Below, one piece after another: positions 8,361 through 16,748 of a stretch of DNA of 64,000 bases (positions are counted from its first letter, which is position 1; each line of letters begins with the position of its first letter). Below the pieces are notes generated by a model. That model made no database searches and was not told the DNA's origin. It worked only from the letters and a program-made list of their open reading frames with translations. A program made the position numbers and the translations under genes. The DNA lies in the NCBI RefSeq assembly GCF_000377625.1, contig NZ_KB898327.1:124001-188000 (forward strand). Direction: 5' to 3'. The stretch comes from Prevotella veroralis DSM 19559 = JCM 6290 (GTDB lineage Bacteria > Bacteroidota > Bacteroidia > Bacteroidales > Bacteroidaceae).

Positions 8361-8636
8361 ATGTATTTAGAAAAAACAAAGAAAGAAGAGATCTTCGCAC
8401 AGTTCGGTAAGGCACAGAAAGCAACAGACACAGGTTCGGCAGAGAGCCAGATTGCTTTGTTCTCTTATCGTATCAAGCACTTGACAGAGCATGTTAAAAA
8501 GAATCGTAAAGATTATGTTACTACTCGTTCATTGACACAGCTCGTAGGTAAGCGTCGTGCTTTACTCAAGTACCTTTACGATCGTGACATTGAGCGTTAT
8601 CGTGCTATCGTTAAGGCTTTAGGTCTCCGCAAGTAA
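8361..8636 (+). CDS. rpsO: 30S ribosomal protein S15
   Basis: A 91-residue primary 16S rRNA-binding protein of the small subunit central domain. The whole family pattern is present: GSAESQIALFSYRIKHLTEH, then H-VKKNRKDY with the R-rich TRSLTQLVGKRRALLKYL (about residues 54-73), ending in YRAIVKALGLRK. It is a single-gene unit with its own promoter, a possible autoregulatory leader and a strong bidirectional terminator downstream. The start is fixed by conserved MYLEKTKKEEI. Confidence 0.98.
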   Translation: MYLEKTKKEEIFAQFGKAQKATDTGSAESQIALFSYRIKHLTEHVKKNRKDYVTTRSLTQLVGKRRALLKYLYDRDIERYRAIVKALGLRK

Positions 8637-8658
8637 GATTTACTGCTAAGTAAAATAT

Positions 8659-8706
8659 AAAAGGTAAGAAAGTTAAAGCTATTTAAGCTTTTCTTTCTTA
8701 CCTTTT
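8659..8706. terminator. bidirectional terminator between rpsO and the C10 protease
   Basis: AAAAGGTAAGAAAG (8659-8672) pairs perfectly with CTTTCTTACCTTTT (8693-8706), and an inner AAAGCT/AGCTTT stem extends it. A T-run follows on the plus strand and, through the A4 flank, on the minus strand too, so it can end both convergent transcripts. Confidence 0.85.
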
Positions 8707-8711
8707 TTCTG

Positions 8712-11147
8712 TTATCTTGTCTTTATCACCTTCTTACCATCTATAACATAGATGCCTACAGGGAGTTCTTCCCAAGTCTTTGATAAGCGGACACCTTGCA
8801 GAGTAAATATATTCTTTACTGCTTTTTTGTCTTCCTTAAGCAAGTCAATGCCAGTAGGTTTCAACTCATCTACCGTATTAAATACGTTGCGTAACGCATT
8901 TGGAGTCCAAATGTCTTCTCGTTTCCCATCCCTTTCAACCTCAATGTGTATCTCGTATGAATGATTAGGTTCTAATTGAGAAGCTGCAAAGGTGATACGT
9001 GTCTGTGCTGCATTATTGTCTGCATCACAAGGGAGGTAAACATTATTAACGGTGCCCAAGTCAACCCACTTGTCGCTTGTCAAGTCGAGTAAGCGATAGT
9101 GAATTGGACCACGATAGCCATTCTTAATCTGATAACCAGATACTTTAGAATGTACTTGTAGACTTATTTCTTTAATTTTATTCAGCTGGAAAGTACTGTA
9201 ATTAGCGTATTCACCATCAACATAGTAGTCAACAAAAGTAAACTGAATATTTCCATTGTCCGGCTTAGGTAATACTTCAATCTTGAAAGGTTCTTTCATC
9301 TTAATAGGCACGTTGACGTCCGTTCCGTTTCTATTAACCTTTATCGATAGCGTTACGTCATATTTACCTTTAGGCAATTTTCCTACCTTACCTGAGCTAT
9401 AATAAAGCGTCAGCATTTTGATGATAAAGGTTGAATAGCCAAGTCGTTGTGCAACAACGTTAGGCGTAAGTAGATAGCCATTAAAGACCTCTTTAGTCTC
9501 TTGATTAGTGAGTGTCATCACCAAGTCACCACGTACTTCCTCTCTTCCAGGATTGTACATTGTAAAACTAAAGGCAGCATTTCCAGCATCTTCATAGAAA
9601 GGGGAGAGTACACTTGGGCTTTTCTCAATCACAACAACATCCTTAGGGTTATTTGTATTGATGTGAACAGCATCTACAGTGAGTCTTACTTCCATTTCAT
9701 TGGCGTGATTGATAGGCTTCCAGTCACCGTGTTTCTTCGTCTTGGTATCGAGCATCTCAGAGAATACTGGAACCAAACGGTAGTTTCCGTCAGCAATATC
9801 CTTAAAGTTAATATCAGCAATATCAAAGGACATGGAAGTAAAGATGGATGCCCATGTTTGGTCGCCAGCAGTTGAGTTAAAGATTTTTACTCGTTCGTTC
9901 TTCTCATTATAGAGGGCAAGTGCTACCTTTCCGGTGAATACACCAAGTTCACCTTTCACCGAACTATACGAGCCTAACTTCTCAATCTTTGCACTGAAAC
10001 TTTCAGAACGGTTTGCATCTGTCTTGTCAATAGTGAGCGATGTGGTGGTTCTTGCATCTAATCCACGCTCAATATCCTTAAAAGGTATAGCCCTGCCGTC
10101 GTTAGGATGGGCAAAGACAACAGAGATGTCGTCCCAGAATGTTCCACTATTGAGGGCAAAGCCTGAAACATTAAGGGTAACTATGTTGATGTCAAAGTAT
10201 CCGTCATTTTCACCTCCCCAGCCCCAGTTGGTGTGAATGAGCCCCTGCTCATCATAGCCATCATAAACAAAGGCATGAGGGCCACCTACTACTAAGACAG
10301 GATATCCATCTGAGATTTCTTGTATCACCTCGTTGAGGAAGTTATTGGCAGGAAGGACGTTTTTATCAAGATAACGCACAGTATAATCGAACTTGTCGCG
10401 AAGGGCATTGCAGGCACGCTGTAAATTTGAGTCACTTCCTTTAATGTAGTATCTCATATTGACAGCCTTACCAATGTCATACATCAACACGCCAACGGCT
10501 TGTCGAGATTGTTCTGCTCTCATCTCATTAGTCGTGTTCTTCATTTCATCCCACCAATAAGTAGCGCTTTTCTTAGCATCATCACCTGTTGAAGCTATAT
10601 AATCTTGTGGTCGATTCTTAGGCCATTTGTTGTAGAACATCACCTGTGCTGTGGCTGTTGCAACACAACCTGTAGGTGTATGCTGTCCATTACTTAGTGG
10701 GGTGTACTTATTGAAAGGGTCATACTGGCTCCACTTACAAGTAAGCAAGGGTTCTACCTTCCGTTTGATAGGACGCTGTGGAGTAGTAACAGCAGCATTA
10801 GAACGCACTTCTTTTACAACACGTTCATATTCCTTTAAGAACAGTTTGAAGTATGGAGGTTGATCGTTGGGGTTTTCTGTCATCTTATCTCCATAACCTA
10901 CAAGTTCGTTCAACTTACTTTCACCGGAAATGATAACAAATTTCTTGCTATTAGGGTTTGTGAAGATGTAATAAGCTGGTTGCTCATTTGTTTGTGACGA
11001 GCGAGTCTTAGGAGAATTACCAGAGAGTATTGGTTTATTAATATATTTTGAGGCAATACTCAAAGCCTGTGCTTTGGTGATAGGGTCTGCGTTAGCTAAT
11101 AAAATATTTGCAAACACAGTTAACATCAGTAAGATTGTTCTTTTCAT
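8712..11147 (-). CDS. secreted C10 family cysteine protease (streptopain/interpain-like)
   Basis: An 811-residue secreted protease precursor. A signal peptide (about 1-20, ending LLANA) is followed by an inhibitory Spi-like propeptide (21-130) with YYIFTNPNSKKFVIISG. The catalytic domain starts near 131. C161 in PTGCVATATAQVM is the nucleophile, H291 in GGPHAFVYDGYD the catalytic histidine, and HTNWGWGG at 305-312 supplies the Asn/Trp active-site elements, as in streptococcal SpeB and Prevotella interpain A. About 450 residues of beta-rich modules follow. The end, LQGVRL...LPVGIYVIDGKKVIKTR, resembles a short type IX sorting tail. It probably degrades host proteins; role inferred from family. 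Confidence 0.92.
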   Translation of the reverse strand: MKRTILLMLTVFANILLANADPITKAQALSIASKYINKPILSGNSPKTRSSQTNEQPAYYIFTNPNSKKFVIISGESKLNELVGYGDKMTENPNDQPPYFKLFLKEYERVVKEVRSNAAVTTPQRPIKRKVEPLLTCKWSQYDPFNKYTPLSNGQHTPTGCVATATAQVMFYNKWPKNRPQDYIASTGDDAKKSATYWWDEMKNTTNEMRAEQSRQAVGVLMYDIGKAVNMRYYIKGSDSNLQRACNALRDKFDYTVRYLDKNVLPANNFLNEVIQEISDGYPVLVVGGPHAFVYDGYDEQGLIHTNWGWGGENDGYFDINIVTLNVSGFALNSGTFWDDISVVFAHPNDGRAIPFKDIERGLDARTTTSLTIDKTDANRSESFSAKIEKLGSYSSVKGELGVFTGKVALALYNEKNERVKIFNSTAGDQTWASIFTSMSFDIADINFKDIADGNYRLVPVFSEMLDTKTKKHGDWKPINHANEMEVRLTVDAVHINTNNPKDVVVIEKSPSVLSPFYEDAGNAAFSFTMYNPGREEVRGDLVMTLTNQETKEVFNGYLLTPNVVAQRLGYSTFIIKMLTLYYSSGKVGKLPKGKYDVTLSIKVNRNGTDVNVPIKMKEPFKIEVLPKPDNGNIQFTFVDYYVDGEYANYSTFQLNKIKEISLQVHSKVSGYQIKNGYRGPIHYRLLDLTSDKWVDLGTVNNVYLPCDADNNAAQTRITFAASQLEPNHSYEIHIEVERDGKREDIWTPNALRNVFNTVDELKPTGIDLLKEDKKAVKNIFTLQGVRLSKTWEELPVGIYVIDGKKVIKTR

Positions 11148-11206
11148 TTGTTTATATTATTAGTCAAGTATATTGGTTTGTTATATTTTATATCAAGATT
11201 ATTGTG

Positions 11207-11222
11207 TTTGAGAGCTCTCAAA
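11207..11222. repeat. 16-bp perfect palindrome upstream of the C10 protease
   Basis: TTTGAGAGCTCTCAAA, flanked by near-symmetric TGT and ACA, sits between the folK operon end and the C10 start, about 60 bases before the latter. It could be an operator or a terminator stem for folK. It has no adjacent T-run, so I favour a protein-binding site, weakly. Confidence 0.4.
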
Positions 11223-11260
11223 ACAAATAGATTTAGTTTATATTGTTGCATGTAGACAAT

Positions 11261-11671
11261 TCAGTCGTCCCATATTTCCTTTAAAGGTAACATCACAAAA
11301 TCGCGTTCTTCCATCAAAGGATGAGGGATAACAAGGTTTGGTTCGTTGATATTTAGGTTGTCATAAAGCAGAATATCAATATCTATGATGCGGTCTGTAT
11401 ATTGTGCATTGATAGACTTCTTTACTCGTCCCATCTCTATTTCTATGGCTTGAGTAGTTTCTAATAACTGTCGAGGAGCAAGTGATGTGGAGACACATAC
11501 ACAGGCATTGAGGAAGAGATTAGGACTCTCAAATCCCCAAGGCTCCGTTTCATGAAAAGAAGATTGGCGCAAAACTGTGCCAATCTTTTTTTCTATCAAT
11601 GCTATCGCCTCGTGCATAATAGCCTTTCTATTGCCAAGATTTGTGCCGAGGGATAAATAAACTATGTGCAT
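11261..11671 (-). CDS. folK: 2-amino-4-hydroxy-6-hydroxymethyldihydropteridine pyrophosphokinase
   Basis: Transfers pyrophosphate from ATP to 6-hydroxymethyl-7,8-dihydropterin in folate synthesis. The 136-residue protein has the expected order: SLGTNLGNR (7-15), SSFHETEPWGFESPNLFLNACV with the pterin-binding region, and DRIIDIDILLYD, whose aspartates bind magnesium. HPLMEERDFVMLPL ends the family core. It is shorter than E. coli HPPK (159) but normal for Bacteroidota. It lies one base downstream of queA, at the end of a six-gene operon; folE elsewhere in the window supplies the first pathway step. Confidence 0.95.
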   Translation of the reverse strand: MHIVYLSLGTNLGNRKAIMHEAIALIEKKIGTVLRQSSFHETEPWGFESPNLFLNACVCVSTSLAPRQLLETTQAIEIEMGRVKKSINAQYTDRIIDIDILLYDNLNINEPNLVIPHPLMEERDFVMLPLKEIWDD

Positions 11672-11672
11672 A

Positions 11673-12857
11673 TTAATCGTTGAGAATCAACAATGAGTCA
11701 CCGAAGCAACCAAACATATAACCATTCTTCACAGCTTTGTCATAAGCTTCCATTATAAGGTCATAACCTCCAAAAGCTGCTGTTTCCATCAATAGAGTTG
11801 AATAAGGTTGATAGAAGTTAACCAACATAGAATCTGCGAAGCCAAAGTTGTAAGGCGGGAAGATGAACTCATTAGTCCAACCATCATATTCCTTCAACAT
11901 ACCATCAGTACCAACAGCTGTCTCTGTCGCCTTTACAACGCTCGCACCAACAGCACAGAGATGATGTCCTGCTTTCTTTGCATTGTTAGCAATCTCACAA
12001 GCCTCAGCATTGATATGCATCTCTTCAGAATCCATCTTATGTTTAGTCAAATCCTCCACCTCTATATCATGGAAGTTACCCAAACCACAATGCAAAGTGA
12101 TAAACGATTTCTTTATTCCACGAATCTCCATCATCTTCATCATGTGTTCAGAGAAGTGAATATTAGTACCTGGCGCAGATACTGCTCCCTCATTCTTTGC
12201 AAAGACAGACTGGAAGTTCTCCATATCTTCTTTCGTTGCATGAGCGAATTCTTCTCCTTCTTCCTTTGGACGATTATCAATGATGTAACGTGGTAATGGC
12301 GCTTCACCTAAAGCAAATAACTCTCGTTTAAACTCCTCGTGAGGACAATCATATAGGAAACGAAGTGTACGACCACGTGAGGTAGTATTATCAATTACCT
12401 CTGCAACCATTGTTCCTGATTCATCAAAGAAGAGTTTATTACCAATACGAATCTTACGGGCAGGCTCAACCAATACATCCCATAGACGCATCTCTTGATT
12501 AAGTTCTCTAAGCAAGAACACCTCTATCTTTGCATCTGTCTTCTCCTTAGTACCATACAAGCGAGCAGGGAACACCTTTGTATCATTGAATATAAAGGCA
12601 TCACCCTCTTCAAAGTAATCGAAGACATCTTTGAAGCGGATATAATCATCCTCAGTAGGATCTCCATTCACTTCACCCTTGAACATATCAATCTTACCAG
12701 ACTTTCGATGTACAACCATTAACCGGCTTTCATCTCGGCGAGTGATTGTGAAAGTCTGCGTACTACCATCAGAACGTGTCAATACACGTTTAGAAGAATG
12801 AGGATATAGGGCAACCTGCTCTTTAGGTAAATTGAATTTGAATTGTGAAAGCTTCAT
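11673..12857 (-). CDS. queA: S-adenosylmethionine:tRNA ribosyltransferase-isomerase
   Basis: Transfers and isomerises the ribosyl group of S-adenosylmethionine onto 7-deazaguanine in tRNA to make epoxyqueuosine. The N-terminal MKLSQFKFNLPKEQVALYP, GDAFIFNDTKVFPARLYGTK, WDVLVEPARKIRIG, the central SAPGTNIHFSEHMM and GLGNFHDIEVEDLTKHKMDSEEMHI are clear QueA blocks. At 394 residues it is longer than E. coli QueA (356), with an insertion around residues 28-70 that I believe is common in this phylum. It sits in the ftsX-uppP-truB-queA-folK operon, 20 bases after truB. Confidence 0.95.
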   Translation of the reverse strand: MKLSQFKFNLPKEQVALYPHSSKRVLTRSDGSTQTFTITRRDESRLMVVHRKSGKIDMFKGEVNGDPTEDDYIRFKDVFDYFEEGDAFIFNDTKVFPARLYGTKEKTDAKIEVFLLRELNQEMRLWDVLVEPARKIRIGNKLFFDESGTMVAEVIDNTTSRGRTLRFLYDCPHEEFKRELFALGEAPLPRYIIDNRPKEEGEEFAHATKEDMENFQSVFAKNEGAVSAPGTNIHFSEHMMKMMEIRGIKKSFITLHCGLGNFHDIEVEDLTKHKMDSEEMHINAEACEIANNAKKAGHHLCAVGASVVKATETAVGTDGMLKEYDGWTNEFIFPPYNFGFADSMLVNFYQPYSTLLMETAAFGGYDLIMEAYDKAVKNGYMFGCFGDSLLILND

Positions 12858-12877
12858 ATTAATATTTTGGGAGAGTT

Positions 12878-13576
12878 TTATTTATCTATTATTTGTTGTT
12901 GGAGCCATGTCTCAAACTGATCATAATTAACACAATCTTCGACTTTTACGTCACCAACTCTTGTACGTCGCAATGCAGTGAGATAGGCTCCGCTATCCAT
13001 TGCTCGTCCTAGATCGCGTGCCAACGCACGAATGTAAGTACCCTTACCACATCCAACCCGAATCGTCAATTGCATCTTTTCAGAATCAAAGTTCAAGACT
13101 TCAATCTCATCTATATGGATATTTTTAGCCTTCAATACAACCTCTTTTCCACTACGACGATAGTCAAAAGCACGTTTTCCATCCACCTTCACAGCACTAT
13201 AGGTTGGAGGGATCTGTTCTATATCACCCACGAATTGTGGCAAAGTCTTATCTATCAACTCACGTGTGATATGCTCTACAGGGAAATTCTCGTTCACCTC
13301 ATGTTCCATATCATAACTAGGAGTTGTAGCGCCCAATTGTAATGTAGCAACATACTCCTTCGTGTGCGCCTGCAATGTTTCTATTTGCTTTGTCATCTTT
13401 CCCGTAGCGAGAATCAGTACACCCGTTGCCAAGGGATCTAACGTTCCCGCATGACCAATCTTTACTTTTCCATCATTAGCCTGTGTACAGAGATAACGAA
13501 CATGAGCCAACGCTTTGAAACTTGTTATGCCATAGGGTTTATCAACCGGGATGATTACTCCTTCTTTGAAGTTCAT
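12878..13576 (-). CDS. truB: tRNA pseudouridine(55) synthase
   Basis: Converts U55 of the tRNA T-loop to pseudouridine. The 232-residue protein has the catalytic aspartate D47 in GHAGTLDPLATGVL, the N-terminal VDKPYGITSF substrate-contact motif, and later VGDIEQIPPTYSAVKVDGKRAFDYRRSG and CGKGTYIRALARDLG. It lacks an obvious C-terminal PUA domain, as in other short bacterial forms. It lies 26 bases downstream of uppP in the same operon, a linkage often seen in Bacteroidota. Confidence 0.96.
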   Translation of the reverse strand: MNFKEGVIIPVDKPYGITSFKALAHVRYLCTQANDGKVKIGHAGTLDPLATGVLILATGKMTKQIETLQAHTKEYVATLQLGATTPSYDMEHEVNENFPVEHITRELIDKTLPQFVGDIEQIPPTYSAVKVDGKRAFDYRRSGKEVVLKAKNIHIDEIEVLNFDSEKMQLTIRVGCGKGTYIRALARDLGRAMDSGAYLTALRRTRVGDVKVEDCVNYDQFETWLQQQIIDK

Positions 13577-13602
13577 AAAGATTGCTATATAATAAAGGTG
13601 GA

Positions 13603-14463
13603 TTAATCAACCATATTCAATGATATGCCAGAGAGCAACATCACAATAATGATAATACCAATAATGATTCGATACCAGCCAAAGACTTTAAAGCCATACT
13701 TAGTAAGGAAGCTGACAAACCACTTCATGGCTAACAATGCGACTACAAAGGATACAACACAGCCAACAGCGAGCATTAGCAAATCATGAGTATTCACCCA
13801 TGTGGCATCTTCTTTCAGTATATCTAGAAGATCTAGCAGTGTAGCACCAGCCATTGTTGGTACTGCCAAGAAGAAAGAGTATTCTGCTGCACGCTTACGT
13901 GTGAGTCCGTTCGCCATACCTCCAACAATCGTTGCCATAGAACGGCTCGTTCCAGGAATCACGGATAAACACTGCCACAAACCAATATTGAAGGCACGTT
14001 TTTCGTTTACCTTATTTTCTTCTCTACCTTTATTGAATACCTTGTCGCAGAAAAGCATAAAGATTCCACCAACAACCAACATAATTGCTACCGCCCAAAT
14101 AGAATCAAGCAACCAGTCGAGTAAACCACTCTTCTTTGCAGCTAAACCTATCACTACAGCTGGCAAAACTCCAACAAAGAGCAACCAGTAGAATCTTAAT
14201 GGATGAATAAAACGCAAAAACGGATTCTCTACATCAGCTGGAACAGGTGTACGGTCAATGTGGAAGAAGCGTTTCCAATACAGACATACAACAGAAAGGA
14301 TTGCGCCAAACTGGATAATGAATGTGAAGGCATGTACAAAGGGACTACCTTGTGAAACTCCCAAGAGATGTTGGGTGATTATCATGTGACCTGTAGAAGA
14401 AACAGGAAGGAACTCTGTTAATCCTTCCACAATGGAGATAATGATAGTTTGTATAAGTGTCAT
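13603..14463 (-). CDS. uppP: undecaprenyl-diphosphatase
   Basis: Dephosphorylates undecaprenyl pyrophosphate so the carrier can be reused for peptidoglycan and O-antigen synthesis; its loss sensitises cells to bacitracin. Family signatures are intact: E13 and E17 in VEGLTEFLPVSSTGH (12-26), and PGTSRSMATIVGGMANGL, whose Ser and Arg belong to the active site. The rest forms about eight transmembrane helices. At 286 residues it is slightly longer than E. coli BacA (273). Its start overlaps the stop region of the DUF3098 gene, so the two are translationally coupled. Confidence 0.96.
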   Translation of the reverse strand: MTLIQTIIISIVEGLTEFLPVSSTGHMIITQHLLGVSQGSPFVHAFTFIIQFGAILSVVCLYWKRFFHIDRTPVPADVENPFLRFIHPLRFYWLLFVGVLPAVVIGLAAKKSGLLDWLLDSIWAVAIMLVVGGIFMLFCDKVFNKGREENKVNEKRAFNIGLWQCLSVIPGTSRSMATIVGGMANGLTRKRAAEYSFFLAVPTMAGATLLDLLDILKEDATWVNTHDLLMLAVGCVVSFVVALLAMKWFVSFLTKYGFKVFGWYRIIIGIIIIVMLLSGISLNMVD

Positions 14464-14705
14464 TATACCTCCTTATCATTTGTATCTTTCGGCTTATAGA
14501 TAATTGCGCCGATGATAGAAATAAATCCGATGAAGGTCACTACTGGTGCCACCTTGATGTGACGTGCACTGAAAATACTTGGATCAAATGTAGTTTCTGT
14601 TGAACTGCCACCACTCAAAAGAATGAATCCAATGATAACAATAGCAAGTCCAATTGCCAACATGATAAAGTTGACCTTACCAAAGGCTAAATTTCTTTTA
14701 TCCAT
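14463..14705 (-). CDS. DUF3098 small membrane protein
   Basis: An 80-residue protein with two transmembrane helices (about 10-30 and 50-70) separated by a short loop, FDPSIFSARHIKVAP. It is a conserved Bacteroidota protein of unknown function that occurs between ftsX and uppP. I place the start at the ATG at 14705 (MDKRNLAFGKVNF) rather than the in-frame ATG at 14762, because the longer form overlaps ftsX and adds a tail not expected for the family. It may be linked to cell division or envelope biogenesis through its neighbours; that is inference. Confidence 0.85.
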   Translation of the reverse strand: MDKRNLAFGKVNFIMLAIGLAIVIIGFILLSGGSSTETTFDPSIFSARHIKVAPVVTFIGFISIIGAIIYKPKDTNDKEV

Positions 14706-14742
14706 ATTTATTTGAGGAATTATGAGGAGTGAAAGGAGGTGA

Positions 14743-15621
14743 TTATATCTTGTACAAGTCACCAGCCTTCATTCGTAGGAACTTATTTACCGACAACCAT
14801 GAGCAGAATGTGGCAATTAACACGCCAAAAACCACCATCACAACAGCTGTAATGAGTAAGGCTTCTAACGATAAAACCTTTGTAATATCAGGTTCATAAT
14901 CATATAAGAAGCACATCCCAATACCCAAAGCAACAATTGCCATTAATGCTGAAACCAATCCTTCCAGCACCGCTCTACGAAGGAAGGGAGCACGAATAAA
15001 GCCCCAAGAAGCACCAACCAGTTTCATTGTATGAATGGAGAAACGACGTGCGTAAATACTCAATCTGATTGTATTATTAATCAAGGAGAACGAAACAATC
15101 GTCAACAGAACTGCAATAACCAACAATACAAGACTAATCTTAGCCAAAGTGTTGTTCACACTCTCTACCAGGTTTTGAGGATAAGTAATATCGCTCACAC
15201 CCCGATAAGTGCGTAATTCCTGTGCTATCGTCTTAATAGAATCATTGTTCGCATAGTTCGCTTTCAATTGCAACTCTATCTCACCCGTAAATGGATTCTC
15301 ACCAGCAAACTCCGCAGGATTAGCCCCCAATTCACGAGTTCCCTCTTTCAAGGCTTCTTCCTTACTGACAAAATTCAAACTATTGATATAATGTAACGAG
15401 CGCACACGCTGACAAAGGGCGGCACTCTCTTCCGTACTCATATCAGGTTGAAGAATCATCGTAATGGTCAGATTCTCCTTTACGTATGAACTAAGGTTAC
15501 GACTGGTGAAGCCTGTCAGTACAACCATACCGATGAGCATCAGCACCATCGCCGTGCTAATACATAGCGTAATAACCTGCAAACTATGACGGTTGCGGGC
15601 TTTATTTCTTTTTTTTGCCAT
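14743..15621 (-). CDS. ftsX: cell-division ABC transporter-like permease FtsX
   Basis: The membrane partner of FtsE in the divisome; it signals to peptidoglycan hydrolases. The 292-residue protein has a cytosolic basic N-terminus (KKRNKARNRHS), one transmembrane helix at about 18-40, and a periplasmic domain (VKENLTITMILQPDMSTEESAALCQRVRS). Three C-terminal helices follow with IRLSIYARRFSIHTMKLVGASWGFIRAPFL, a hallmark of FtsX. FtsE is not in the window. It is the first gene of the operon leading to folK and has its own promoter at 15655-15662. Confidence 0.94.
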   Translation of the reverse strand: MAKKRNKARNRHSLQVITLCISTAMVLMLIGMVVLTGFTSRNLSSYVKENLTITMILQPDMSTEESAALCQRVRSLHYINSLNFVSKEEALKEGTRELGANPAEFAGENPFTGEIELQLKANYANNDSIKTIAQELRTYRGVSDITYPQNLVESVNNTLAKISLVLLVIAVLLTIVSFSLINNTIRLSIYARRFSIHTMKLVGASWGFIRAPFLRRAVLEGLVSALMAIVALGIGMCFLYDYEPDITKVLSLEALLITAVVMVVFGVLIATFCSWLSVNKFLRMKAGDLYKI

Positions 15622-15654
15622 TTCTGAAAAGGGTATAATTCACCGAAATTGCTG

Positions 15655-15662
15655 CAAAGATA
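15655..15662 (-). promoter_or_regulatory. -7 box of the ftsX-folK operon
   Basis: Minus-strand TATCTTTG followed by CAGC, about 34 bases before the ftsX start. It should drive the six genes down to folK. Confidence 0.6.
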
Positions 15663-15757
15663 CAGCAAAATAAAAGAACAGCAAAAGAAATTATAGTTTA
15701 TTTAGACTTCTCTTTTTATTTATCTTTATGCCTCTTAACGATACCATTTATTTATCT

Positions 15758-15765
15758 TATCTTTG
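15758..15765 (+). promoter_or_regulatory. -7 box of the radical SAM gene
   Basis: TATCTTTG followed by CATTCG, giving a leader of about 36 bases to the ATG at 15806. It shows that the in-frame ATG at 15728 lies upstream of the transcript start. Confidence 0.6.
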
Positions 15766-15805
15766 CATTCGCACCTCCTTTTCAAACATTAAAACAAAAA
15801 GTATA

Positions 15806-16588
15806 ATGAGTACGATTATTTATCCTTCACCTATCTTTGGACCTGTACATAGCCGTCGTTTGGGCGTTTCTCTTGGTATTAACCTTATGCCAGCCGATGG
15901 TAAAATATGCACCTTCGATTGCATTTATTGCGAATGTGGATTTAACAAGGATCATCGAACGAAGACTCCCCACCCTGCCCGCGAACTTGTTGCTACGGCA
16001 TTGGAGAACAAACTCAAAGAGATGATTAAGGACAACATCCATCCTGACGTACTAACTTTCGCTGGTAACGGAGAACCTACTTCGCATCCTCATTTTGCTG
16101 AGATTATTGATGACACCATCCGTCTACGTGATAAGTATTGCCCCAAAGCAAAGATTTCTGTCCTCAGTAATTCTACATTCATCCATCGCCCAAAGATTCA
16201 TGAAGCATTATCAAAGGTGGACAACAACATTTTGAAGCTAGACACTATTGACATGGAATATATAAACAAGGTGGATCGGCCGACGCAACCATCCTACGAT
16301 GTGAATCGTATCATTGCTAACATCAAGGCTTTTAACGGACAGGCTATCATTCAAACAATGTTTCTAAAAGGAACAACTGACGAAGGGTTGGATGTTGACA
16401 ACACTTCTGATTCTTTCGTTACTCCATGGCTCAAGGTTGTGAAAGAGATTGCTCCACGTGAGGTGATGATTTACACCATTGATCGTGAAACCCCTGACCA
16501 GCATCTTCTCAAGGCTTCTCCCGAAGAACTAAATACCATTCGTGACCAAGTAATTGCCATGGGAATTCCTTGCACTGCATCCTACTAG
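15806..16588 (+). CDS. radical SAM protein
   Basis: A 260-residue iron-sulfur enzyme. The cluster motif C-x3-C-x2-C appears as CTFDCIYCECG at about residues 35-45. TFAGNGEPTSHPHF is the typical GGE-like SAM-binding segment with NGEPT, and VLSNSTFIHRPKIHEAL and KLDTIDMEYINKVDRPT follow. This is the pattern of YfkA/MoaA-like wyosine-related radical SAM proteins widely annotated only as radical SAM protein. Substrate unknown. The start at 15806 is chosen because it follows the -7 box and begins MSTIIYPSPIFGPVHSRRLG, a conserved opening. Confidence 0.9.
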   Translation: MSTIIYPSPIFGPVHSRRLGVSLGINLMPADGKICTFDCIYCECGFNKDHRTKTPHPARELVATALENKLKEMIKDNIHPDVLTFAGNGEPTSHPHFAEIIDDTIRLRDKYCPKAKISVLSNSTFIHRPKIHEALSKVDNNILKLDTIDMEYINKVDRPTQPSYDVNRIIANIKAFNGQAIIQTMFLKGTTDEGLDVDNTSDSFVTPWLKVVKEIAPREVMIYTIDRETPDQHLLKASPEELNTIRDQVIAMGIPCTASY

Positions 16589-16636
16589 ATATTTTATAAA
16601 ACAATCCATATCCATAGATTATATATGTAAGCCCTT

Positions 16637-16667
16637 ATTTCCAAAAAGCTCTTAAGCTTTTAGAAAT
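16637..16667. terminator. weak terminator hairpin after the radical SAM gene
   Basis: ATTTC-c-AAAAAGCT pairs with AGCTTTT-a-GAAAT around a CTTA loop. It is AT-rich with no clear T-run, so this may be a weak bidirectional terminator between the convergent genes. Confidence 0.4.
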
Positions 16668-16748
16668 AGACATAAGAAAGAATATAAAACAGAAAGACTA
16701 ACCTCACGGCCAGTCTTCCCTCTCATCAAAAAACTATTGAAAATAAAA

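Noticed and set aside
14706..14762. Longer DUF3098 protein from the ATG at 14762
   Set aside because: It overlaps the end of ftsX and adds 19 residues not expected for the family.
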